A stretch of DNA of 13,082 bases, taken from Bacillota bacterium (GTDB lineage: Bacteria; Bacillota; Clostridia; Lachnospirales; Anaerotignaceae). Made by a program: the position numbers and the translations under genes. The stretch covers positions 1-13,082 of the forward strand of contig JAEZPX010000155.1 in the NCBI GenBank assembly GCA_023413275.1. Reading direction: 5' to 3'. The notes below the pieces were generated by a model. That model was not told the DNA's origin. It saw nothing but the letters and a program-made list of their open reading frames with translations, and searched no databases. Below are positions 6,627-13,082 of the stretch, in pieces. Numbering within the stretch: the first letter of the stretch is position 1; the number at the start of each line of letters is the position of its first letter.

Positions 6627-9008
6627 TTATTCCGAAAAATTCACATTTTGTGTCCATTGCAATTCATCATCAATATAACAACTTACGGTTCCACTACCCC
6701 TGCCTGTTAAGGAAACTGTATAAGGGAACTGTGTTGAATTTCTTGTCTCATCTATCGCAGGGAAAAGACCATCCGCATCATTTTTCACAACACGAACATA
6801 TAAATCCCCATCCGCCCCACTAGGTGCACTGATGGTAAAGGACTTGGTTCCCGTTGTGGCTTCACCACCACCATTGTTATTTCCACTGTTGTTTGCATTC
6901 CCGTTATTTCCATTATTTCCGTTATTTCCATTTTGAGTCGGCTCATTCTCCACAGCCTTACCGGAACTGATTACCAAATTCACAATGCTTCCGCTTGGCA
7001 CCTCTTGCCCAGCACTTAATGTTTGGGTCATAACCTTACCCTTATCCACAGTTTGGCTTTCTGCATAAGATACACTGCCAACCGTTAATCCAACTGCCGT
7101 CAAATCTTTTTTCGCCTGCTCTTCAGAAAGGCCCATGACACTTGGCACAGAAACACTCTGATTTTCATCGCCTTTGCTTACCTTTAAAATAATGGTCGTC
7201 TTTGCATTAATGCTTGCTCCCACATTGGGAGTTTGATCTAAAACAACGCCAACTTCTTTATCCTTGTCAAAAACATACTCAATTCTAGGTGTTGTCCCAA
7301 CTAAAGAGAATATTTTGCTGGTAGCTGTTTTTTCTTCTTCACCAACCAACGAAGGCATATCTTGGGAAGTCAACCCAAGGCTGGTCTTAATACCAATCTT
7401 TGTGCCGGAGGAAGCCATTGTACCTTTCTGAACTGACTGATAAATAATATATCCTTCATCATAATAACTACTGTAATCTTGTCCTTCCTCCACCAATTCT
7501 AAACCCATTTGCTTTGCCGCCGCTTGGGCATCACTAAGAGGCACACCAACGAAGGTAGGAACTTCAATGTTTTTTTCTGACGAAATCAAACCGCCACTTA
7601 AAAGCTTCATTCCTAAAACAGAAATTACTGCTATAATCACCAAAGCCGTAACGATTGCCGCTATGATTACTTTCTTTTCTGATTTACGGTCATGCTCATT
7701 TCCATAATCCCCTTCTTTTCTGGGGTTTCTACGCATTCTATTGGGCCTTTTACTTGTTTTCACAGGCTCTGCCTCCACATATTCATTTTCGTAATCGTCT
7801 TCTTTTGATAAGCGCAGCTTTTTACCGTATTTTTCAAAGCTCACCATGGGTTCTCTTTCACCCTGAGCCTCCACTGCCTCTGTTTTCTCCGAAAAAGCAT
7901 TTCTATTCAGTCTGATAAATTCAACTTCTTTTGGATCAGCTGATTTCGTTGCCTCTAAATCCTGTTTTCCTCCAGATATTGATACAGCATCAGAAGAGCC
8001 TTCCTCGGGAGCTTTTTCTTCTGAATTTTGCTGTTCTCTAAGCTCAGCTGCCACCTCTGCTCTTCTGGAACGGCGCACGCCATTGGTAGTACCACCCGCT
8101 GTTCCTGCTAAAGTCGCTGCTGTAACAGCCGCCTCAACCTCTTTTTTCACAGGTGACTCTGTATGTAAAAATCCTCCCGCCGTATCTGTTCTGGCTTTCA
8201 ACAAATCTGCCAGCATCAGCTCAACGGTTGCATATCTTTCATCCGCTTTTTTCATTGTTGCCTTTTTTATAATTCCCTCAATAGCCGGAGTACAATTGGG
8301 GTTATACTGTCGAATATCAGGCAGTTCCTCGCTGATATGCTTTAGAGCAATGGAAACGGAATTATGTCCGTGAAAGGGCAAAACACCCGTAATCATTTCA
8401 AACATGGTAATACCCAAAGAGTAAATGTCACTCTTTTCATCCACATAACCGCCTCTTGCCTGCTCTGGGGAGAAATAATGTACAGACCCTGCCGCATTGG
8501 CTGTGGTAGTCATGGTAGAAACTGTGGCTGCTCTGGCAATACCAAAGTCCGTAACCTTAACTACGCCATCCGTCCCCACCAAAATATTTTGTGGCTTAAT
8601 ATCCCTATGTATGATGTGCGCCTTATGGGCCTGAGCCAATGCAGACGCAATCTGAATGGACACATTTAAAGTAGAACGTGAATCAAAAGGAGCCTTTTGA
8701 CGAATTGCCTGCTTCAAAGTGTCCCCATGAATATACTCCATAACAATATAATTGGTTTCACCGTCCTCACCAACATCGTAAACACGCACAATGTTGGGGT
8801 GAGAAAGCCTTGCCGCGGAGCATGCTTCGGAACGAAATCTTTCAATAAATTCTTCATCACCGATGAATTCCTCACGCAAAACTTTAACAGTAACATATCT
8901 ATCCAGTTTCTTATCTTTACCCCGATATACCATAGCCATACCACCGGAGCCAATTTTCTCTATAATCTCATATCTATCCCCAAGGATAGTTCCGGGATTC
9001 AACAACAT
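6627..9008 (-). CDS. pknB: Membrane Ser/Thr protein kinase with PASTA domains (PknB/PrkC type)
   Basis: This is a 793-residue bitopic membrane kinase. The cytoplasmic kinase domain spans about residues 11-272: glycine loop GSGGMAMVYRG (20-30), K42, E61, HRDIKPQN (134-141), DFG (154-156), a Ser/Thr-rich activation loop (162-169, probable autophosphorylation sites) and GSVHYFSPEQ. A charged linker (about 275-440) leads to one membrane helix (about 444-466). Outside the cell are three PASTA domains (about 480-546, 547-614, 615-685), which in this family sense peptidoglycan fragments or lipid II. An Asn/Gly-rich linker (about 690-715) and a further C-terminal domain of about 70 residues follow. 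B. subtilis PrkC is shorter and ends soon after its PASTA repeats. The ATG overlaps the prpC stop by one base and has AGGAGGT eight bases upstream, so kinase and phosphatase are coupled. Targets may include RsgA. Confidence 0.96.
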   Translation of the reverse strand: MLLNPGTILGDRYEIIEKIGSGGMAMVYRGKDKKLDRYVTVKVLREEFIGDEEFIERFRSEACSAARLSHPNIVRVYDVGEDGETNYIVMEYIHGDTLKQAIRQKAPFDSRSTLNVSIQIASALAQAHKAHIIHRDIKPQNILVGTDGVVKVTDFGIARAATVSTMTTTANAAGSVHYFSPEQARGGYVDEKSDIYSLGITMFEMITGVLPFHGHNSVSIALKHISEELPDIRQYNPNCTPAIEGIIKKATMKKADERYATVELMLADLLKARTDTAGGFLHTESPVKKEVEAAVTAATLAGTAGGTTNGVRRSRRAEVAAELREQQNSEEKAPEEGSSDAVSISGGKQDLEATKSADPKEVEFIRLNRNAFSEKTEAVEAQGEREPMVSFEKYGKKLRLSKEDDYENEYVEAEPVKTSKRPNRMRRNPRKEGDYGNEHDRKSEKKVIIAAIVTALVIIAVISVLGMKLLSGGLISSEKNIEVPTFVGVPLSDAQAAAKQMGLELVEEGQDYSSYYDEGYIIYQSVQKGTMASSGTKIGIKTSLGLTSQDMPSLVGEEEKTATSKIFSLVGTTPRIEYVFDKDKEVGVVLDQTPNVGASINAKTTIILKVSKGDENQSVSVPSVMGLSEEQAKKDLTAVGLTVGSVSYAESQTVDKGKVMTQTLSAGQEVPSGSIVNLVISSGKAVENEPTQNGNNGNNGNNGNANNSGNNNGGGEATTGTKSFTISAPSGADGDLYVRVVKNDADGLFPAIDETRNSTQFPYTVSLTGRGSGTVSCYIDDELQWTQNVNFSE
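6876..6932 (-). repeat. Short tandem repeat encoding the Asn/Gly linker of pknB
   Basis: The + strand shows repeated nine-base units of the type TTATTTCC(G/A), most regular at 6903-6932 and degenerate to the left. On the coding strand they give Asn-Gly-Asn triplets (NGNNGNNGNNGNANNSGNNN). Units are a multiple of three, so gain or loss of copies would change linker length without breaking the frame. Confidence 0.8.
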
Positions 9009-9751
9009 TAGTTCTTACCTCCTACATCAACCAAAATCAAGGAAATATTATCATGTCCGCCTCGTTCATTGGCCATTTCAACCAATCTCTGCGCCTTTTT
9101 TTCCAAGGTAATCCGCTTTCCTATGACTTCCGCCATTTCCTTATCTGATACCATACCGGAAAGTCCATCTGTGCAGAGGAGTAAAATATCTCCCCTCATT
9201 GCACTCTCCACAATTGCATCTGTTTCAACGGTTTCTTTAATCCCCACAGCACGGGTAATAATATTTCTTTTGGGATGACTTGCTGCCTCTTCCTTTGTGA
9301 TGGAGCCAAGTCGTACCAATTCCATCACATAGGAATGATCTGTGGTAAGAGCACTAAGCTCTTTTTTACGAAATAAATACGCACGGCTGTCCCCAACATA
9401 TGCAACAAAAATTTTCCCATCCTGAACAGCCGCGGCAACCATGGTTGTACCCATCTCTGCAAATTCACGCTCAGAATTGGATTTATCATACACAGCCCGA
9501 TTAGACGCCGCCATGGCCTCTGCCAATAAATCAGGTATATCCTCCTCGCCATGGGAATCTCTCTCCTGTTTGATATAATTCAAAAAGGAATCAATGGCAT
9601 ACTGACTGGCCACTTCTCCGGCATTACAGCCTCCCATTCCGTCTGCTACTATAAACAGGTTTTGAATTTCATCCTCAGGCGACGGAACATAAAGGGCATC
9701 CTCATTATTTTTTCTGCATTTACCAATATCACTGATACCTATTGCTTTCAA
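9008..9751 (-). CDS. prpC: PP2C-family protein Ser/Thr phosphatase (PrpC/Stp)
   Basis: This manganese- or magnesium-dependent phosphatase removes phosphate from Ser/Thr and is the partner that reverses the PASTA kinase encoded next. Metal and phosphate residues are intact: R13 in KCRKNNEDA, D37 and G38 in VADGMGG, GDSR with D121, CTDGLSGMV with D195 and GGHDN with D234. I start it at TTG 9749-9751, giving 247 residues, the usual size for Stp/PrpC. A strong GGAGGTGG site lies eight bases ahead, and the family normally opens near KxxGxSDxG. An in-frame ATG at 9800-9802 would add 17 residues, but AGAGG is only two bases from it. The stop overlaps the pknB start (TAATG). The gap to rlmN is 75 bases, the widest in the operon. 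Confidence 0.92.
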   Translation of the reverse strand: MKAIGISDIGKCRKNNEDALYVPSPEDEIQNLFIVADGMGGCNAGEVASQYAIDSFLNYIKQERDSHGEEDIPDLLAEAMAASNRAVYDKSNSEREFAEMGTTMVAAAVQDGKIFVAYVGDSRAYLFRKKELSALTTDHSYVMELVRLGSITKEEAASHPKRNIITRAVGIKETVETDAIVESAMRGDILLLCTDGLSGMVSDKEMAEVIGKRITLEKKAQRLVEMANERGGHDNISLILVDVGGKN

Positions 9752-9756
9752 GCAAT

Positions 9757-9766
9757 CCACCTCCCC
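9757..9766 (-). promoter_or_regulatory. Ribosome binding site that decides the prpC start
   Basis: GGGGAGGTGG on the - strand has its GGAGG core (9760-9764) eight bases ahead of TTG 9749-9751. It is a near-perfect Shine-Dalgarno sequence. It would be buried within codons if the upstream ATG were used, and so supports the shorter protein. Confidence 0.75.
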
Positions 9767-9826
9767 GGTGTACAAAATCCGAAATGAATTATCCTCAAGC
9801 ATAACCTCTTTTTTAGAAATTGATAA

Positions 9827-10876
9827 CTATGATAATTCTCTTTTGTCTTTTAAATGACTGCGTCTTAGCTGACCACAGGCCGCATCAATGTCACTGCCCA
9901 GTTTTCTGCGAATGGTGGTTTCCACTCCGTTTTCCTGTAACAGTGTTGCAAATTGTTTTACTCGATCGTTAGAGCTTTTGATATAGTCTCGCTCTTTCAC
10001 GTCATTCACAGGAATTAAGTTCACATGGCACAGCATATCTCGAAGCTTTTTCGCTAACTCTTTGGCACAATCATCACTGTCGTTTACTCCCCGCATCATG
10101 GCATATTCAAAAGTAATCCGCCGTTTGGTTTTCTCCGCATAATCACGGCAAGCAACCAATAAACGATCCATTGAATTCGCCTTTGCCACAGGCATAATGC
10201 TCTTTCTAATTTCATCGTTGGGGGCATGAAGAGATACCGCTAGGGTTATCTGCAAATGCTCCTCTTCCAACTGATACATTTTTTCAATCAACCCACAGGT
10301 TGAAAGGGTAATGTGTCTTTGCCCCATATTCTGCCCATCAGGATGGTTGATTAAATGTATAAATTTTACCACATTCTCGTAGTTATCCAATGGTTCGCCG
10401 CTGCCCATCAGTACCACGCCGCTGATACGCTCACCACAATCCTTTTGAATTTCATATACTTGAGAGAGCATTTCACCTGCCGTCAAATTCCGCTCTACAC
10501 CATCTAATGTTGAGGCACAAAATTTGCAACCCATACGACATCCCGCCTGGGTTGAAATGCACACAGTATTTCCATGCTCATATTTCATCAATACGCTCTC
10601 AATGACCGAATCATTCTCCAAAGCAAAAAGATATTTTCTTGTTCCATCAACTTGAGATATCAATCTACGTACCATTTCAACGCCGCCAAGAACGGCATTC
10701 TGCTGTAGCTTTTCTCTCAAACTCTTAGACAGATTTGTCATCTCATCAAAGGATGAAACTTGTTTTTTATGAATCCACTCGAAAACCTGTTTCCCACGAA
10801 ACTTTGGTTCCTTCATGTCAGCCAAAAAAAGCTGCAATTCTTCTAAATTCATAGATTTTAAATCATTTTTTGCCAT
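9827..10876 (-). CDS. rlmN: 23S rRNA (A2503-C2)/tRNA (A37-C2) methyltransferase RlmN
   Basis: This 349-residue radical SAM enzyme methylates C2 of A2503 in 23S rRNA, and C2 of A37 in some tRNAs. The [4Fe-4S] cluster motif is C113-x3-C117-x2-C120 within QAGCRMGCKFC. The two cysteines of the methyl-transfer mechanism are C106 (seven residues before the cluster, as in the E. coli enzyme) and C334 in DAACGQLRRSH. MGSGEPLDN (157-165) contributes to SAM binding. The resistance enzyme Cfr is a relative. The N-terminal region (FRGKQVFEWIHKK) and genomic position favour housekeeping RlmN. The ATG is two bases after the rsmB stop, with AAAGGGAT about eight bases ahead, so the two RNA methyltransferases are tightly coupled. 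Confidence 0.96.
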   Translation of the reverse strand: MAKNDLKSMNLEELQLFLADMKEPKFRGKQVFEWIHKKQVSSFDEMTNLSKSLREKLQQNAVLGGVEMVRRLISQVDGTRKYLFALENDSVIESVLMKYEHGNTVCISTQAGCRMGCKFCASTLDGVERNLTAGEMLSQVYEIQKDCGERISGVVLMGSGEPLDNYENVVKFIHLINHPDGQNMGQRHITLSTCGLIEKMYQLEEEHLQITLAVSLHAPNDEIRKSIMPVAKANSMDRLLVACRDYAEKTKRRITFEYAMMRGVNDSDDCAKELAKKLRDMLCHVNLIPVNDVKERDYIKSSNDRVKQFATLLQENGVETTIRRKLGSDIDAACGQLRRSHLKDKRELS

Positions 10877-10878
10877 GT

Positions 10879-12225
10879 TTATCCCTTTCTTTTCATTTTT
10901 GCAATAAAGAATCCATCCGTATTGCTTTTATGGGGTAACAGTGTAATATACCCCTTCTCAGTGGTTTCCTGCCATAGGGTCTTTGGCAGAAACTCCGTCA
11001 TATTCTCTGTAATAAACTCTGGGTGATTGTTTAAAAACCACTCTACGTTTTTTTCATTTTCTTTTTTACATAATGTACAGGTACTGTAAATCAAAGTTCC
11101 TCCCAGCTTCACATATTTCGCCCCATTCTCTAGAATTTGGCGCTGAATGGGAACCAATTGATCAATCTCATCCCCATTTTTCTTTAAACGAATATCCGGC
11201 TTTTTCCCCATTAATCCTAAGCCAGAGCAAGGTGCATCCACCAAAACACGGTCAAAAGCATTTGCATAGTTTTCGTTAAATTCAGTGGCATCTTGCTGTA
11301 TCGGTTCGATCATTGTAATTCCAAGCCGCTGGGCGCCTTGGGCAATCAATTCTATTTTATGCTCATAAATATCTCCGCATACAAGCCTTCCTGTATTTTC
11401 CATCTTTTCTGCAATGGTAAAGCTTTTCCCCCCAGGTGCAGCACAAAGGTCTAAAATACTCTCTCCCTTTTTGGGTGCCATCAACTCAATTGCAAGCTGA
11501 GAGCTTTCATCCTGCACATGAAACAAACCTTCGGAAAAGGCTTTGAGTCGTCCTATATCTGATGTTTTCTTTAAATGCAAAGCAGAAGAAACCAATCTGC
11601 CCTCAGATACTGCAGTGCCCAGCTTTTCCAACTCTTTTCTCAAGGATTCCTTTTTCGTTTTTAATGTGTTGACACGAATGGTTACATCTGGAGGGCAATT
11701 ATTTGCTCTGCAAAGATTTTCCGTTTCTTCATAACCAAAATAGGCAATCCACATTTTCATCAGCCAAAGGGGGTGAGAATATTGGATATGCAAAAACTCC
11801 GGCGTACCCTTCTGGGGCAAAGCAATATTTTCTTTTTCCCGCCCCACGGTACGCAAAACACCATTTACAAATCCCTTTAACGGTTCCAACCCTCGTTCTG
11901 AAACCAACTTTACGCCTTCATTACAGGCAGCAGAATCAGGTACCTTCATAAAGTACATTTGATAGACAGCAGTACGCATCACCGCCAAAATCCATGGCTT
12001 CATCTTTTCTGTTTTTGTCTTAGAAAATTGATTGATGACATGGTCAATATAGTATAAATTTCTTAATGTACCATTTACAATTTCTGTTACCATGGCTCTA
12101 TCCTTAGGAGGCATTGCCCCATTCTGGCGCAAAAGCCTTCTTAGAGTCATATTGTTGTATGCGCCTTCTTCCATGATTTCCATCATGGCTTCGGCAGCAA
12201 TCTCTCTTGGGTTAATCTGTATCAT
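10879..12225 (-). CDS. rsmB: 16S rRNA (cytosine-967 C5) methyltransferase RsmB
   Basis: This 448-residue protein has an N-terminal NusB-like helical RNA-binding domain (about residues 1-140) and a C-terminal Rossmann methyltransferase domain. SAM motif I is LDLCAAPGGKS (258-268). Motif IV is DAPCSGLG (330-337) with C333, and motif VI is YSTCTLCKKENE with the probable nucleophile C383. The two-cysteine arrangement is diagnostic of RNA m5C methyltransferases, and the NusB-like fusion separates RsmB (Sun/Fmu) from RsmF. It modifies C967 of 16S rRNA. The ATG follows an AAGGGGAAAA stretch. As the first gene of the seven-gene unit it has a good promoter at 12378-12406, leaving an untranslated leader of about 145 bases. 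Confidence 0.96.
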   Translation of the reverse strand: MIQINPREIAAEAMMEIMEEGAYNNMTLRRLLRQNGAMPPKDRAMVTEIVNGTLRNLYYIDHVINQFSKTKTEKMKPWILAVMRTAVYQMYFMKVPDSAACNEGVKLVSERGLEPLKGFVNGVLRTVGREKENIALPQKGTPEFLHIQYSHPLWLMKMWIAYFGYEETENLCRANNCPPDVTIRVNTLKTKKESLRKELEKLGTAVSEGRLVSSALHLKKTSDIGRLKAFSEGLFHVQDESSQLAIELMAPKKGESILDLCAAPGGKSFTIAEKMENTGRLVCGDIYEHKIELIAQGAQRLGITMIEPIQQDATEFNENYANAFDRVLVDAPCSGLGLMGKKPDIRLKKNGDEIDQLVPIQRQILENGAKYVKLGGTLIYSTCTLCKKENEKNVEWFLNNHPEFITENMTEFLPKTLWQETTEKGYITLLPHKSNTDGFFIAKMKRKG

Positions 12226-12377
12226 TCTATTTTCCCCTTCATCAGGAATGTGATTGCAAGCAAATTTTATCTGCCTTACTCATTACTTATTCATATAACT
12301 GTTATTATCTTATGTCCAATAAAGTTTATCCCCCACCCAACATAAATAATCCGTTAAATCTAATCCACTAAATTATT

Positions 12378-12406
12378 ATTATAAAGTATTCCCTGTCATA
12401 GAGCAA
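12378..12406 (-). promoter_or_regulatory. Promoter of the rsmB-thiN operon
   Basis: On the - strand TTGCTC (12401-12406), a 17-base spacer and a perfect TATAAT (12378-12383) lie in an AT-rich stretch. Transcription would begin near 12371, about 145 bases ahead of the rsmB ATG. I find no riboswitch-like or attenuator structure in that leader (12226-12371), only very short AT-rich inverted repeats. Confidence 0.8.
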
Positions 12407-12456
12407 CATTTTTCGCCATTTGTCCGAGGATTTCATTCTTTCACAAGAAATGGCAA

Positions 12457-12487
12457 AAGGCCGATTTTCAAATGAAAAATCAGCCTT
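12457..12487 (-). terminator. Hairpin terminator after the YugP-type peptidase gene
   Basis: AAGGC-C-GATTTT pairs with AAAATC-A-GCCTT with one C-A mismatch, and the loop contains TCAAATGA. On the - strand the stem is followed by only four T residues, so strength is moderate. It is 11 bases after the peptidase stop and separates that gene from the rsmB promoter. Confidence 0.65.
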
Positions 12488-12497
12488 CTTATGATAT

Positions 12498-13082
12498 TTA
12501 GTCGCTTCTTCTTCCAAAAATTCCAATCAATCGTAATAACTGAAGGACTGCCACAATGGCCGCCGCAACATAGGTTAATGCAGCTGCCCGCAATACCTTT
12601 TTAGAACCTTCAACTTCGCTTTCATCCAAAAAGTTCTGCTCAACCAAAAGATCAGTTGCTCTAGCCGATGCATCAAATTCCACAGGTAATGTGATTAATG
12701 TAAACACTACCGATGCGGCAAAGAAAAGAATGCCGATCTGAATCATCAAATAACCACTGTTCCTGGAAAAAAGCATTCCAATAAAAATTAGTGGCATAGC
12801 CAACCTCGATCCTAAATTCGCAATGGGATAAAAAAGACTTCTTAGTGCAAGAGGACCATATCCAACATCATGCTGAATGGCATGGCCTGTTTCGTGTGCT
12901 GCTACACCCAAAGCCGCTACCGATGGACTATCATAAACATTCTGGGAAAGACGCAGTGTTTTTGTACGAGGGTCATAGTGATCTGTAAGATTTCCTCCTA
13001 CCCTTTCCACGCTTACGTCATGAATCCCTGCATTTTGCAGCATCATGGTTGCTACCTGTGCACCGGTATAGCCTCGTTTGTT
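12498..13082 (-). CDS. YugP-type membrane zinc metallopeptidase, 5' end outside window
   Basis: The frame is open from a TAA at 12498-12500 to the right edge, giving 194 visible residues. The most upstream visible Met codons (13044-13046 and 13041-13043) are internal, because the preceding NKRGYTGAQVAT is in frame and typical of the family. About 30 N-terminal residues, including a likely membrane segment, should lie beyond the edge. The active-site helix AAHETGHAIQ has HExxH at 63-67 of the visible part. E136 in LPVEFDASARA is the probable third zinc ligand. Hydrophobic segments lie at about 95-132 (two) and 169-190. The group is Zn_peptidase_2 (YugP), membrane proteases of poorly known substrate. 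In many Clostridia it sits beside the rsmB block, as here. It has its own terminator, so it is probably the end of an upstream operon. Confidence 0.93.
   Translation of the reverse strand, partial: NKRGYTGAQVATMMLQNAGIHDVSVERVGGNLTDHYDPRTKTLRLSQNVYDSPSVAALGVAAHETGHAIQHDVGYGPLALRSLFYPIANLGSRLAMPLIFIGMLFSRNSGYLMIQIGILFFAASVVFTLITLPVEFDASARATDLLVEQNFLDESEVEGSKKVLRAAALTYVAAAIVAVLQLLRLIGIFGRRSD

Noticed and set aside
6876..6932. CRISPR-like or mobile repeat
   Set aside because: The repeats are nine-base units without spacers, are in frame, and encode an Asn/Gly linker in pknB.
8083..9111. Several + strand frames of 80-104 codons opposite pknB and prpC
   Set aside because: They lie wholly antisense to strongly conserved kinase and phosphatase coding sequence, lack good ribosome sites, and have compositions expected of reverse-strand shadows.
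9827..10876. Cfr-type antibiotic resistance methyltransferase
   Set aside because: The N-terminal region, length and conserved position between rsmB and prpC all fit housekeeping RlmN. There is no mobile-element context.
12226..12371. Riboswitch or attenuator in the rsmB leader
   Set aside because: The leader is about 145 bases and AT-rich, with only tiny inverted repeats, no terminator-like hairpin and no recognisable riboswitch core.

Overview
The window reads as ordinary chromosomal DNA from a low- to mid-GC Firmicute of class Clostridia, probably near the Lachnospiraceae/Anaerotignum part of the class. That placement rests on protein style and gene order, not on a marker search. Base composition and codon use look uniform, and I see no insertion sequence, prophage, CRISPR array, rRNA or tRNA gene.

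Layout. At the left end, on the + strand, are the tail of a short-chain dehydrogenase/reductase and, overlapping it by one base, a YjjG-type HAD nucleotidase closed by a clear terminator (1-858). Convergent to these, on the - strand, is a three-gene unit rnz - tsaD - GNAT acetyltransferase (3502 down to 1000), possibly followed by an ATGA-coupled 33-codon reading frame. A 359-base intergenic region (3503-3861) separates rnz from a small + strand gene for a 56-residue membrane peptide. It carries divergent promoter candidates and a widely spaced 11-base inverted repeat. Then, all on the - strand, come rpmB with its own promoter and terminator, and the seven-gene run rsmB - rlmN - prpC - pknB - rsgA - rpe - thiN (12225 down to 4426), which has a good sigma-A-type promoter at 12378-12406. 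At the right edge is a 5'-truncated YugP-type membrane zinc metallopeptidase, separated from rsmB by a hairpin terminator.

How the genes work together. The seven-gene run is the conserved Firmicute block joining rRNA/tRNA modification (RsmB, RlmN), the PP2C phosphatase/PASTA-kinase switch, the ribosome-assembly GTPase RsgA, and two metabolic enzymes (Rpe, ThiN). Gaps are 1-12 bases or one-base overlaps except before prpC, which suggests co-transcription and translational coupling. The rnz-tsaD pair combines tRNA 3'-end processing with t6A modification. The whole window is therefore largely about translation and its regulation.

Novelty. I do not see a new defence, mobile or biosynthetic system. 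The items worth a second look are small: the 56-residue membrane peptide, the 33-codon reading frame, an extra C-terminal domain on the kinase behind an Asn/Gly repeat linker, two probable non-ATG or internal start choices, and the inverted repeat upstream of rnz.
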